Source of the DNA: an uncultured Blautia sp.
Lineage (GTDB): Bacteria; Bacillota; Clostridia; Lachnospirales; Lachnospiraceae
DNA: 32,068 nt
Direction: 5' to 3'
NCBI GenBank assembly: GCA_934394595.1
Contig: CAKRRX010000018.1
Span: 1-32,068 of the forward strand
The notes under the pieces were generated by a model. It was not told the origin of the DNA. It did not search any database and saw only the letters and a program-made list of their open reading frames with translations. The translations under genes were made by a program, and so were the position numbers. Below, piece after piece: positions 7,317 to 14,965 of the stretch (within the stretch, counting starts at the first letter, position 1; the number at the start of each line of letters is the position of its first letter).

Positions 7317-8301
7317 AAGTATGACGGTAAAATCCAGACTTTTGGAATTGTTGGAGCAGCACAAAGGAGAGATTCTGTCAGGGGAAGACATTGGAAAGGA
7401 ACTGTCCTGTACCCGTGCTGCTGTATGGAAAGCGGTAAAAAGCCTACGACAGGAAGGTTATCCCATTGAAGCGGGACCAAATAAAGGATATACTCTGGCA
7501 AAAGAAAGTAATTTATTATCCGCCGAGGGAATACGGCTGTTTTTGAACGATCCTCAGGTGGAGATTAAAATTTTTGATGAAATCTCCTCGACCAATCTGG
7601 AAGCCAGACAGGCCGCTGTAAATGGCAGTGCAGGTCATGGCTCTTTTGTAGTTGCATTGGAGCAGACTGCGGGCAGAGGACGAAGAGGCAGGGAATTTTA
7701 TTCCCCAAAAGGAACGGGAATTTATCTCAGTGTGATTCTGGAACCGAACGAGACCCTGGAGGGAAGCCTGCTGATCACAACTGCTGCAGCAACGGCAGTA
7801 TATAAGGCAGTCCGCAAAGTCTGTGGAATAGAGCTGGGGATTAAGTGGGTAAATGACCTTTACAGAGATGGCAAAAAGGTATGTGGTATTCTCACTGAGG
7901 CAGTGACAGATTTTGAGAGTGGAAATATTGAATACGCCATTGTAGGAATCGGATTGAATCTATATGTAGAGAAGGAAAAATTTTCCAGGGAGCTTTTAGA
8001 AGTAGCCGGAGGAATATATCCGGATTCCAAATCCGCAGATAAAGCAGACCGGAATCGACTGGTGGCTGAAATCGTAAATTTTCTTCTGGAAGAGACAAGA
8101 AACTTACAGCTGTCAAAGGAGTATGTGGAACATAATATTGTTCCGGGAAAGGATATCCTTATTTTTGACAATAAGAAGAGCCGAAGTGCCACAGCGCTGG
8201 AAATCTGTCCGGATGGAAAATTACTGATTCGGGAAACAGATGGGTCACAGAACCGATTATCTTTCGGAGAAATTTCCATAAAATTACCGAAAACGGATTA
8301 G
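7306..8301 (+). CDS. birA: bifunctional biotin-protein ligase / biotin operon repressor
   Basis: 331 residues. N-terminal winged helix (about 1-65; SGEDIGKELSCTRAAVWKAVKSLRQEG) shows the repressor-type BirA. The ligase domain follows: SSTNLEAR near 90, the biotinyl-AMP loop AGRGRRGREFYSPKGTG near 120-137, and KWVNDLYRDGKKVCGILTEA near 180-200. A C-terminal SH3-like domain ends the protein. Role: activates biotin to biotinyl-5'-AMP, loads it on carboxylase carriers, and represses biotin genes when idle. Two starts are possible: ATG 7306 (overlapping the WYL gene, GGAGA upstream) or ATG 7321 (behind GGGTGAAA). No bio gene is in the window. Confidence 0.93.
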   Translation: MKGESMTVKSRLLELLEQHKGEILSGEDIGKELSCTRAAVWKAVKSLRQEGYPIEAGPNKGYTLAKESNLLSAEGIRLFLNDPQVEIKIFDEISSTNLEARQAAVNGSAGHGSFVVALEQTAGRGRRGREFYSPKGTGIYLSVILEPNETLEGSLLITTAAATAVYKAVRKVCGIELGIKWVNDLYRDGKKVCGILTEAVTDFESGNIEYAIVGIGLNLYVEKEKFSRELLEVAGGIYPDSKSADKADRNRLVAEIVNFLLEETRNLQLSKEYVEHNIVPGKDILIFDNKKSRSATALEICPDGKLLIRETDGSQNRLSFGEISIKLPKTD

Positions 8302-8322
8302 AGTGTCTTTGAAAAATCAATT

Positions 8323-8350
8323 TTGCAAAGGGTGTCATAATCCTTATAAT
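8323..8350 (+). promoter_or_regulatory. probable promoter of the AlaX-like gene
   Basis: TTGCAA, a 16-bp spacer and TATAAT in the 72-bp gap after birA, about 25 bp ahead of the ATG. A weak CTTTGAAAAAT/ATTTTGCAAAG dyad overlaps the -35 box and may help end the birA transcript. Confidence 0.5.
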
Positions 8351-8373
8351 TTATATAGCAGGAGAGGAAAAGC

Positions 8374-9525
8374 ATGTACGAGACAAAACGATTATATTAC
8401 GAAGACGTATATAAAAAAGAGTTTACTGCCAGAGTTCTGGAATGTCGCAGCAGAAAAAAAGGATATGAGGTGATTCTGGATGAGACCGCATTTTATCCGG
8501 AAGGTGGTGGCCAGCCAAGTGATATGGGGACACTGGACGGTATAGCCGTAACAGAAGTCCAGGAAAAAGAGGGAGAATTGCTTCATTATACAGTGGCACC
8601 TCTGGAAGTGGGAAAGTCTGTTGTAGGAAAAATAGACTGGGAGAGAAGATTTGACCTGATGCAGCAGCACTCTGGGGAACATATTGTCAGTGGACTGATC
8701 CATGAAGCATTCGGATATGAGAATGTAGGTTTTCATATGGGAAGCGATGTGATAACGGTAGATTTCAGTGGTGCATTTGATGAGAAGCAGATGTCTGAAA
8801 TTGAAGAGAAGGCCAATGGCATCATATGGGAAAATGCTGCAGTGGAGATCTTTTATCCATCAGAGGAAGAATTAAAGGAACTGGCGTATCGAAGCAAAAA
8901 GGAATTGTCTGGATGGGTACGAATTGTACGTTTTCCAGGTGCTGATACCTGCGCATGCTGTGGAACCCATGTAACGCATACAGGTGAGGTCGGAATGGTA
9001 AAACTGCTTTCTGTTGTGAAATTCCGTGAGGGTGTGAGAATGGAAATGTTATCTGGAAAGCGGGTGTTGGATTATCTTAATATGGTAAATGAGCAGAACA
9101 GACAGATTTCCATGAAGCTTTCAGCCAAGCCAGGCAATACAGCACAGGCTGTTGCCCGTCTGCAGGAGGAGAACTTTGGATTAAAAGGACAGGTACATGC
9201 CATGGAGACTTCTTTTATTGCGAATGAAGCACAGAAGTGGAATGGATGTGAGAACCCGCTTGTGTTTGAAGAGGGCATGGAAGCATCTGGGGTTCAGAAG
9301 CTGACAGATGCTATTTTACAGGGGTGTATTGGAAGATGTGCTGTTTTCTCAAAAAATGCAGATGGAAGCTATAAATACGCAATAGGAGAAAAAGATGGAG
9401 ATCTTCGCCAGTTTACCAAGGAGTTGAATGTTGCCTTAAATGGAAGAGGTGGCGGCAGACCGTTTTTTGTACAGGGATCTGTGCAGGCTACAGAAAAAGA
9501 AATCAGGGCATTTTTTGAAAAATAG
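8374..9525 (+). CDS. alanyl-tRNA editing protein, AlaX-L type with DHHA1 tail
   Basis: 383 residues; ATG behind AGGAGAGG. A free-standing homologue of the AlaRS editing half. Residues 1-90 form the small beta-barrel part (ETAFYPEGGGQPSD). The tRNA_SAD zinc site is H99-S-G-E-H103 with C195-x3-H199 (CACCGTH). The C-terminal third is DHHA1-like and ends in the glycine-rich NGRGGGRPFFVQGS at about 358-371, followed by a short helix. Role: hydrolyses Ser-tRNA(Ala), and possibly Gly-tRNA(Ala), in trans in the cytosol. The four metal ligands are intact, so it should be active. It is followed 27 bp later by the amidohydrolase. Confidence 0.92.
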   Translation: MYETKRLYYEDVYKKEFTARVLECRSRKKGYEVILDETAFYPEGGGQPSDMGTLDGIAVTEVQEKEGELLHYTVAPLEVGKSVVGKIDWERRFDLMQQHSGEHIVSGLIHEAFGYENVGFHMGSDVITVDFSGAFDEKQMSEIEEKANGIIWENAAVEIFYPSEEELKELAYRSKKELSGWVRIVRFPGADTCACCGTHVTHTGEVGMVKLLSVVKFREGVRMEMLSGKRVLDYLNMVNEQNRQISMKLSAKPGNTAQAVARLQEENFGLKGQVHAMETSFIANEAQKWNGCENPLVFEEGMEASGVQKLTDAILQGCIGRCAVFSKNADGSYKYAIGEKDGDLRQFTKELNVALNGRGGGRPFFVQGSVQATEKEIRAFFEK

Positions 9526-9551
9526 ACTGTAGATGGTTCAGAGGAAAAGAA

Positions 9552-10427
9552 ATGTTTGGAGAGTGTCATGCCCATATCATCATGGATGGGCTTAATTATA
9601 AAAAAGCAATTGAAATGCACCGAGAGCATATAAATGATGACGTAATCCGCAGACACCTGGAAGAATACTGTAAATGTGGGATTACGTTTGTACGTGACGG
9701 TGGGGATGCACTTGGGGTGTCAAGCCGCGCGAAAGAGCTGGCATCAGAATTTGGAATTGATTATCGAACGCCTGCTTTTGCAATCCATAAAAATGGACAT
9801 TATGGCGCCATTGTGGGAAAAGGATTTGATACCATGGAGGAATATCATGGGCTGGTGCTGGAAGCGAAAAATCAGGGAGCTGATTTTATAAAGATTATGA
9901 CTACCGGACTGCTGGATTTTTATAATCATGGAAAGGTGACGGGAACACCGCTTGCGGAAGCCGAAGTAAAAGAAATGGTTCATATTGCTCATGAAGAAGG
10001 TATGGCAGTAATGAGTCATACTAACGGTGTCTATGGTGTGCAGGCTGCTGTGAAAGCTGGTGTAGAGTCTGTGGAACACGGGAATTATATGGATGAGGAG
10101 ACTTTGGAGCAGCTTGCTCTTAGTGACACTGTGTGGGTACCTACTCTTGTCACTGTGCGTAATCTTTCTGGCTGTGGAAGATATGAAGAGGCTGTTCTTT
10201 GGCCAATCATAGAACAGGCGGAGCGGAATCTGAAGCTGGCATACAGAAAAAAAGTGAAAATAGCTCTTGGAAGTGATGCAGGAGCCTATCAGGTATTTCA
10301 TGGACAGGGATTATTAGATGAATACCATGCAGTTACTGAGATCCTCGGACTTTCAGACCAGGTATTGTCCTGGCTGAAAGCCGGAGAAGAGAAGATTCGA
10401 GATACATTCAGGCATCCTCGATCTTAA
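9552..10427 (+). CDS. compact metal-dependent amidohydrolase
   Basis: 291 residues; ATG behind GAGGAAAAG. The amidohydrolase TIM-barrel metal residues are all visible: H6-A-H8 (ECHAHI), K114 as a possible carboxylated bridge (DFIKIMTTG), H156 (MSHTNG), H176 (VEHGNYMD) and D242 (LGSDAG). This resembles the imidazolonepropionase/dipeptidase-like branch. The HxH motif begins at residue 6, so the N-terminal beta-sandwich strands usual in imidazolonepropionase-like enzymes (about 50 residues ahead of HxH) are absent, as is most of their C-terminal part. Substrate unknown. The 3' end overlaps the convergent lipoprotein gene by 20 bp. Confidence 0.82.
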   Translation: MFGECHAHIIMDGLNYKKAIEMHREHINDDVIRRHLEEYCKCGITFVRDGGDALGVSSRAKELASEFGIDYRTPAFAIHKNGHYGAIVGKGFDTMEEYHGLVLEAKNQGADFIKIMTTGLLDFYNHGKVTGTPLAEAEVKEMVHIAHEEGMAVMSHTNGVYGVQAAVKAGVESVEHGNYMDEETLEQLALSDTVWVPTLVTVRNLSGCGRYEEAVLWPIIEQAERNLKLAYRKKVKIALGSDAGAYQVFHGQGLLDEYHAVTEILGLSDQVLSWLKAGEEKIRDTFRHPRS

Positions 10428-11550
10428 CTGAAGTATAGATGTTGGATGTCCTGGAAGTTACAGGATCAAATGTGATGCGAATACTGGCTCCGCTTTCCAT
10501 ACCGGAAGTGGAAGTGTTGCGGACGCCCTCCGTGAAGCAGGTGACAGAAGCACCATCAGCAGTGGAGATTGTGACAGTATTGGCTGTATGTCCGGTGATT
10601 ACACCGCTTACTGTATAAGAAAGGTTTCGTGTGCCAAGAGAATCCGGGTCATCACCGGTGACTGCAACTACCTGGATCTGATCCAGGGATGTCTCTTGGA
10701 AATCTCCTGTATATGTCACGTTTACATAAGAACCAGGTGCTGCTCCTCCCTTGAAATAGCAGGGAATCTGGGACATATCAATGGTCAGCGAAGCATCTGA
10801 GCTGGACGGACAGACGGTTAGCTGATTATCGGAGAGATTTTGTATTGTGGCATGAAATTGTTTTTCTTTTGTGGTCTCATCCGTGGACTGAACTGGATCA
10901 GGAGTAGGCGTTGGGTCAGGCAGCTTTAATGGATCAATGTCAGAAATACTCAGAACTTTCAGGTGACTGGCATTTAATACTTTAGTACTGTCTGTCGGGG
11001 TAAACTGTCCTTTAAAGTGGATATAGACCCAGTTCCCTGTGTGAATGCCATTTTGATAATACTGTTCTGTCCCGGTTATGGGGTAGGTAGCTGTCTTGCC
11101 CTTTTTCGTTTTTATAGTTATGGTGTTTGGCGTAAGACTTTGGATCTTTCCGTATGCTTTGCGGGTTTCGAGTTGCCCCTTTTTATGGAATTCATCAACA
11201 ACCTTGAGGGCTTTTACACTGTTTACATCGTTATCGGCGAGCTGTCCTTCGTAGATCACACTGATCTCATCTCCGGTTATCATGCCCTCTTCACATTCCA
11301 AGGTGGCTTCCGAAATATCAAAAATATAAGTGTGATCTTCATTTTTCATTGTAAGAGAACTTCCGGTGAAGTCCTGCAAGGTGCCGGTGACCTCATCCAT
11401 ATAGACTCGCTGTTTAGGCACCTGGGATATGGTATCTTCCGGATTTTCCTCTGACTGGTCCACATAATTATTCAGAACATCAAAGGGGGTACATGCGGAA
11501 ATAGAAAGTGCCAGACCGGATAAAAGGATAATTTTTACAACATTTTTCAT
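10408..11550 (-). CDS. lipoprotein with four beta-rich repeats (DUF5666-like)
   Basis: 380 residues, minus strand; ATG behind GGAGG at 11564-11568. Signal peptide with lipobox ISAC and lipidated C20. After a spacer come four related modules of about 70 residues, each opening with a strand of the form xGxIxxxTxNTITIxT and ending in a GxxVxIxxxG strand: near VTGTLQDFTGSSLTM, AYGKIQSLTPNTITI, FHATIQNLSDNQLTV and VSGVITGHTANTVTI. A proline/threonine linker (LPDPTPTPDPVQ) splits modules 2 and 3. The repeats resemble DUF5666-type small barrels. Role unknown; a cell-surface binding protein is likely. It converges on the amidohydrolase with a 20-bp overlap and no terminator. Confidence 0.85.
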   Translation of the reverse strand: MKNVVKIILLSGLALSISACTPFDVLNNYVDQSEENPEDTISQVPKQRVYMDEVTGTLQDFTGSSLTMKNEDHTYIFDISEATLECEEGMITGDEISVIYEGQLADNDVNSVKALKVVDEFHKKGQLETRKAYGKIQSLTPNTITIKTKKGKTATYPITGTEQYYQNGIHTGNWVYIHFKGQFTPTDSTKVLNASHLKVLSISDIDPLKLPDPTPTPDPVQSTDETTKEKQFHATIQNLSDNQLTVCPSSSDASLTIDMSQIPCYFKGGAAPGSYVNVTYTGDFQETSLDQIQVVAVTGDDPDSLGTRNLSYTVSGVITGHTANTVTISTADGASVTCFTEGVRNTSTSGMESGASIRITFDPVTSRTSNIYTSVKIEDA

Positions 11551-11664
11551 GAAATCTATAGATCCTCCAAATGCAGAAACATTAAAAAATAACGTTAAAA
11601 ATAAAACCTGTTATTACAGTAAGTATAAACATTTCAAGTATGACAATAGTATAACAAAAACATA

Positions 11665-11692
11665 TTGAAATTTCCATATATTGTGCTATAAT
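11665..11692 (+). promoter_or_regulatory. promoter of the folT transcript
   Basis: TTGAAA at 11665-11670, a 16-bp spacer and TATAAT at 11687-11692. The predicted start near 11699 falls just ahead of the riboswitch. Confidence 0.65.
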
Positions 11693-11708
11693 CGGCTTAA
11701 ATAAATAA

Positions 11709-11813
11709 TAGCGAAGTAGGAATTTATGCGTTAAGTGTTCATTGGCTGGGGAGTCGCCGTGAAACGAAAAGCCATATCAGAGGTTTACGATATATTTTCC
11801 GCACCCGTTGCTA
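11709..11813 (+). ncRNA. tetrahydrofolate (THF) riboswitch
   Basis: Leader of folT. It carries the conserved THF core GCGTTAAGTG at 11728-11737, preceded by GTAG. The closing stem P1 pairs TAGCGA (11709-11714) with TTGCTA (11808-11813). A hairpin pairs GTTCA and GGC (11737-11746) with GCC and TGAAAC (11756-11765) around a TGGGGAGTC loop able to form a pseudoknot. ACGAA follows at 11764-11768 and CCGC near the 3' end. The match was made from memory of the consensus, and the folate transporter downstream supports it. Control is probably on translation, since no terminator hairpin with a T-run follows. Confidence 0.75.
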
Positions 11814-11852
11814 CATGTGAGAACATCTCATAATGTGGAGGGATTATTATTT

Positions 11853-11876
11853 ATGGTAACTACTCTGTTATTTTAA
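11853..11876 (+). CDS. possible 7-codon leader peptide between riboswitch and folT
   Basis: ATG GTA ACT ACT CTG TTA TTT TAA (MVTTLLF), preceded by GTGGAGGG at 11836-11843 with acceptable spacing, and ending 8 bp before the folT GGAGGTG. A small hairpin (ACATGTGAG/CTCATAATGT, 11813-11836) lies just ahead of its ribosome site. It may be a translated upstream frame that relays riboswitch control by coupling, or a chance frame. Confidence 0.3.
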   Translation: MVTTLLF

Positions 11877-11898
11877 TCATTATGGAGGTGTTTTTATT

Positions 11899-12462
11899 AT
11901 GCAAAAAAACAAACAGATGTGGAGCGTGAAAAAGCTCGTTTTTCTGGCACTGCTGACTGCGATCCAGATCGTACTGACCCGTGTGGCAGTGATTAATATC
12001 GGTGGTATTTACCGAATCACATTAGGAGCAATTGCTACTGTACTTGCAGGACTTTGGATGGGACCGGTTGCTGGTGGTATTGAAGGTGGACTGGCAGATG
12101 TGATCGGATGCTTTATATCCGGTTATGGGGTAAATCCGCTGATCACTTTGTCTGCTGTTATCTGGGGCGTAGTTGCTGGAATTGCAGGATGGTTAATCAA
12201 AGAAAAGAACCGGCCGATGAAGTCGGTGATTATCTGTGTGAGTATTGTGATTTCCGGAATCTTAGGTACGCTGGGATTTACTACTGCAGGTCTTGTACTG
12301 ATGGGACAAAATTTCTATGCAATTATGCCAGGACGTGTTGTTCAGTATGCAATCATGACTCCGATTTATTGTGTATGTACTCTGGTTCTTTATTTTAGTC
12401 CACTTACTGCTATGGTACATGAGAATGTGAGAACCGGTAAACTGGAAAAGAAGACAGTATAA
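11899..12462 (+). CDS. folT: ECF transporter S component, folate-specific
   Basis: 187 residues with about six membrane segments; ATG behind GGAGGTG at 11884-11890. The family pattern is visible: KKLVFLALLTAIQIVLTR at the N-terminus, then IGGIYRITLGAIATVLAGLWMGPVAGGIEGGLADVIG, GYGVNPLITLSAVIWGVVAG, and PGRVVQYAIMTPIYCV near the end. Role: membrane substrate-binding subunit for folates, working with a shared EcfAA'T energising module that is encoded elsewhere. Regulation by folate is shown by the THF riboswitch in its leader. A strong hairpin terminator follows, so it is a single-gene transcript. Confidence 0.9.
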   Translation: MQKNKQMWSVKKLVFLALLTAIQIVLTRVAVINIGGIYRITLGAIATVLAGLWMGPVAGGIEGGLADVIGCFISGYGVNPLITLSAVIWGVVAGIAGWLIKEKNRPMKSVIICVSIVISGILGTLGFTTAGLVLMGQNFYAIMPGRVVQYAIMTPIYCVCTLVLYFSPLTAMVHENVRTGKLEKKTV

Positions 12463-12519
12463 AGAACAGATATAAGAATACATATTTTCAAAATAGAATA
12501 CAGATTCCCCAAGATAAAG

Positions 12520-12561
12520 AAAGCTGCACGGAACTGAAAAAAGTTCTGTTCAGCTTTTTTT
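12520..12561 (+). terminator. Rho-independent terminator after folT
   Basis: AAAGCTG-ACGGAACT pairs with AGTTCTGT-CAGCTTT with small bulges, loop GAAAAA, followed by seven or more T. Read from the minus strand it also gives a T-rich tail, so it may end the GNAT gene transcript too. Confidence 0.85.
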
Positions 12562-12600
12562 GTGTATTGTGATATCAGTGGCAAAAGGCCATCTGCAATC

Positions 12601-13350
12601 TTAGAGCGTCTGAACACGGAACCAGTAGGTGTAGAGATACTTAAGTCCGAGAGACTCATAAAGAGTCCTTGCGGGGGTATTTCCCTCCACAACTTGCAGA
12701 TAGGCCTTTTCAGCCCCTTTTTTCTTTCCCTCATTCAGAAGGGCAGTGCATATTTGTCTGGCATATCCTTTGTGTCGGAAGTCCTCACGAACATGAATGG
12801 CATACAGGCCGATATAATTGCGGTCCAGGATTCCAAGACCTGTTGCAATGATTTTTCCATTATTCCAGATGGAGGCGCATACAGTATCTTTTACAATGGC
12901 ATGGTACATAGAAGGAACAACCGCACGGTGAACAGGGTTAATGGTTCCCTTCAGGTCAAAAAGACTTTCAATCCAGATATCCGGGATTTCATCTGTGATC
13001 GTAACCTGCTCATAAGAGGCTGAAAGATCAGCATCCTTCAGGTCTGTGGTCATGACATTGGTGGTATGCTGAATCTCATAGTTACGGTTTTCCAGAACAT
13101 AATCAAAATCAGGAGAAACCAGGGGGCTAATCTTAAAAATGGCAGGGCTGCCCAGACGGGCATATTCCTGTTCGCAAAAAGAAACCTTCTCTCTCCATGA
13201 GAGTGTGGAAGTACCGAATTGCTCCACACTGTTTGTACGGTGTGTATAAAAATAAGAAAAACGCAGTATCCAGCCGTCGTACAGCTCCATTTTATGGGAA
13301 GGCCATGCGTTCAGTGACATATCCTCGATTTCTTTGATGATTTTATCCAT
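12601..13350 (-). CDS. GNAT-family N-acetyltransferase
   Basis: 249 residues, minus strand; ATG with GAAGG upstream. The C-terminal half is a GNAT fold. Motif A is at about 185-215 (IGLYAIHVREDFRHKGYARQICTALL, with the R/Q-x-x-G-x-G/A acetyl-CoA loop seen as RHKGYA). The end holds the usual EGNTPARTLYESLGL strand-helix. The N-terminal half (MELYDGWILRF, RTNSVEQFG) is the extra domain of two-part GNAT proteins. Role: acetyl transfer to an unknown amine. It lies downstream of the SGNH hydrolase on the same strand, 150 bp away, with a structured repeat between them. Confidence 0.85.
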   Translation of the reverse strand: MDKIIKEIEDMSLNAWPSHKMELYDGWILRFSYFYTHRTNSVEQFGTSTLSWREKVSFCEQEYARLGSPAIFKISPLVSPDFDYVLENRNYEIQHTTNVMTTDLKDADLSASYEQVTITDEIPDIWIESLFDLKGTINPVHRAVVPSMYHAIVKDTVCASIWNNGKIIATGLGILDRNYIGLYAIHVREDFRHKGYARQICTALLNEGKKKGAEKAYLQVVEGNTPARTLYESLGLKYLYTYWFRVQTL

Positions 13351-13423
13351 AATGAAAACCTTCTTTGACGTTAATATTGTGAGTAGTTCAGATGCTTGTA
13401 AATCGCTACTTCCTCATGTTCGG

Positions 13424-13485
13424 CGGGTCCCGAGCTCAAATGCTCCATTATGCAAGCATGAACAGCCTTTTGAACTTTTGACCCG
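13424..13485 (-). repeat. structured intergenic repeat, copy 2 (CTTG-loop hairpin)
   Basis: A 62-nt imperfect palindrome read on the minus strand, aligning throughout with copy 1 at 2354-2415. Outer stem CGGGTC/GACCCG; middle stem AGTTCAAA/TTTGAGCT with one G-T wobble; apical stem TCATG-CTTG-CATAA. The outer stem is GTGTC/GACAC in copy 1 and GGGTC/GACCC here: paired changes that keep pairing. It lies between the SGNH hydrolase stop and the GNAT start. Confidence 0.7.
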
Positions 13486-13500
13486 GATATTATCATAATA

Positions 13501-14121
13501 TTATACATAATTGTGGGTTGTGATGCAACTGTAAAGCCTTTGTGCCAGTACTTCATGCCCCTGTGCGGTGAGGTGGATTCCATCAGTGGTAATACGGGAA
13601 AAACCGTAGATCTGAGCCATGGCATTCAGTTCCTTGTGCAGAGAAAGAAATGGAAGCTGAAAATCTGCTGCGAGTTTTCTGATCTGCTTTGACATTTCTT
13701 TTACATAGGGGAACCAGTTCTTATACACCGCAGGCCAGGAAAAAAGAAACGGTTCCATAAGAAGAATGCGAGAGGTGGAATTTGTTAATATTGTTATCAA
13801 TTCTCTGTAACGAGAATTAAATTGTAAAAGCATTTCCTGCTTCTGTATGCTGGAACGGTCTGTATTCATCATAAGTCCCACATCATTTATTCCAATCAGG
13901 ATTGTTATAAGATCAGGATTATCGGAAAGATAGAGCTGACTGTTTTGCAAAAGGCGAAAAAGGGTAAAACCGTCTGTTCCGCAATTGCGTACCTGGCAAT
14001 CTTCCACCTGTTTGGCCAGTTTGTGTGAGAGTATTTTTACGTAACCATTTCCAAGCATATCAGACGAAAAGCAGTGATCACAGTCTGTTATGCTGTCTCC
14101 AAGGCAAAGAATCTTTTTCAT
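13501..14121 (-). CDS. SGNH/GDSL hydrolase
   Basis: 206 residues, minus strand; ATG behind AGGAGGTG. Block I is LGDS10ITD with the catalytic serine, block II the NCGTDG region around G48, block III GIND with N79, and block V D180-G-I-H183 completing the triad. There is no signal peptide, so it is probably cytosolic. Role: esterase or lipase-like deacylase of unknown substrate. The promoter is probably the TATAAT read on the minus strand at 14141-14146, with a poor -35 box. It is followed by the GNAT gene on the same strand. Confidence 0.88.
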   Translation of the reverse strand: MKKILCLGDSITDCDHCFSSDMLGNGYVKILSHKLAKQVEDCQVRNCGTDGFTLFRLLQNSQLYLSDNPDLITILIGINDVGLMMNTDRSSIQKQEMLLQFNSRYRELITILTNSTSRILLMEPFLFSWPAVYKNWFPYVKEMSKQIRKLAADFQLPFLSLHKELNAMAQIYGFSRITTDGIHLTAQGHEVLAQRLYSCITTHNYV

Positions 14122-14455
14122 GGAAACACCTCCTGAATGGATTATACACCTTTTATTTTTGAGTTTACAGTTTTTTTAGAAATTGCAGAGAAAAAATGCT
14201 GGACAAAATCCCTGGCTGCATCTATAATAAGATTCACCAGAAATCATCTGGTGTCAAGAGCCATCTGTTCAGAATGGCGATTTCCTTTTTTTACTTAAGA
14301 TAAGATTATGATATCAGGGACTGATTTGTTTTGCAGCATAGGCATCTGCAATATAATTTCATTGCCCTTAACCTCATAAAGTACGAAATACACAAGAGAA
14401 ACATTCCTCCAGGTTTGCAGGTGATAAAGACAATTTGTCAAAAGGAGGTGAGTTT
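14122..14455. other. divergent intergenic region between SGNH hydrolase and Tad operon
   Basis: About 330 bp without a gene. It holds a minus-strand -10 box at 14141-14146 for the hydrolase. A perfect 7-bp hairpin CACCAGA-AATCA-TCTGGTG sits at 14235-14253 without a T-run. A TTGCAG-15-TATAAT promoter candidate for the Tad operon is at 14331-14357, and the small palindrome GACAATTTGTC is at 14429-14439. I see no RNA gene or known riboswitch. Confidence 0.5.
14331..14357 (+). promoter_or_regulatory. candidate Tad operon promoter
   Basis: TTGCAG (14331-14336), a short 15-bp spacer, and a perfect TATAAT (14352-14357), about 100 bp ahead of the first Tad gene. TGCAG/CTGCA inverted repeats lie within the spacer and could be an operator. 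The sub-optimal spacing suggests activator dependence; this is inference. Confidence 0.4.
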
Positions 14456-14965
14456 ATGTTGTTTTATATCGCTTTTCCTGTGATTGTGGCAGGGGTGGCG
14501 GCTGTTATGGATATCCGTACCACAAAGGTGGATAATGGCTGGCTGTTGTTTTGTCTTATGACAGAACTGTCTGTCCGGTATGTCACAGAAGGCACGGCCG
14601 GGATCTGGCATTCATTACCGGGAATTTTTCTTCCGGTGCTGTTATTGGGAGGCCTTTTTTGCTTTCGCATGCTGGGGCCGGGAGATATCAAGCTGTTCTG
14701 TACTCTTGGAGCAACATTTGGTCCGGCAAGAATATTGAAATGTATTCTGTTTTCCTTTCTTATCGGGGCTGTGATCGCAGCCGCAATCCTTGTTCTAAAT
14801 GGCAATATCTGCCAGAGATTCCAATATTTGATCAATTATATCCGGGAGTTTAGAGAAACAGGCAGGAAAAGCCCATATTACCAAAAAGGAATGGCTCCTG
14901 AAAATTTTCATTTTACAGTTCCTGTCTTTTTAAGCGCAATTCTTGGCGCAGGAGGTTTGTATTGA
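14456..14965 (+). CDS. A24-type prepilin peptidase (TadV/CpaA-like), first copy
   Basis: 169 residues. I choose ATG 14456, 5 bp behind a full AAAGGAGGTGAG. The in-frame TTG at 14435 would put that ribosome site inside the gene. Membrane aspartyl protease with about five segments. The two catalytic aspartates are D24 in AAVMDIRTTKVDN and the one in LGPGDIKLFCTLGA near residue 82, the classical GxGDxK motif. Role: cleaves the short leader of the Flp pilin and pseudopilins. It is the first gene of the Tad operon. Its stop overlaps the tadZ TTG start (ATTGA). Confidence 0.85.
   Translation: MLFYIAFPVIVAGVAAVMDIRTTKVDNGWLLFCLMTELSVRYVTEGTAGIWHSLPGIFLPVLLLGGLFCFRMLGPGDIKLFCTLGATFGPARILKCILFSFLIGAVIAAAILVLNGNICQRFQYLINYIREFRETGRKSPYYQKGMAPENFHFTVPVFLSAILGAGGLY

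Noticed and set aside
9744..10301. Minus-strand open frame of 185 residues within the amidohydrolase
   Set aside because: The plus strand carries all amidohydrolase metal motifs; the reverse frame has no recognisable domain.
11709..11813. Alternative riboswitch classes (ZTP, TPP, preQ1) for the folT leader
   Set aside because: Their hallmark cores are not present, while GTAG and GCGTTAAGTG together with a folate transporter fit the THF class.
13371..13625. 84-residue minus-strand frame ending EEVAIYKHLNYSQY
   Set aside because: It begins inside the SGNH hydrolase and runs through the structured repeat; no ribosome site. The repeat explains the sequence better.
14235..14253. Perfect hairpin CACCAGA/TCTGGTG as a terminator
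   Set aside because: There is no T-run on either side and no gene ending nearby; kept only as a note in the intergenic region.
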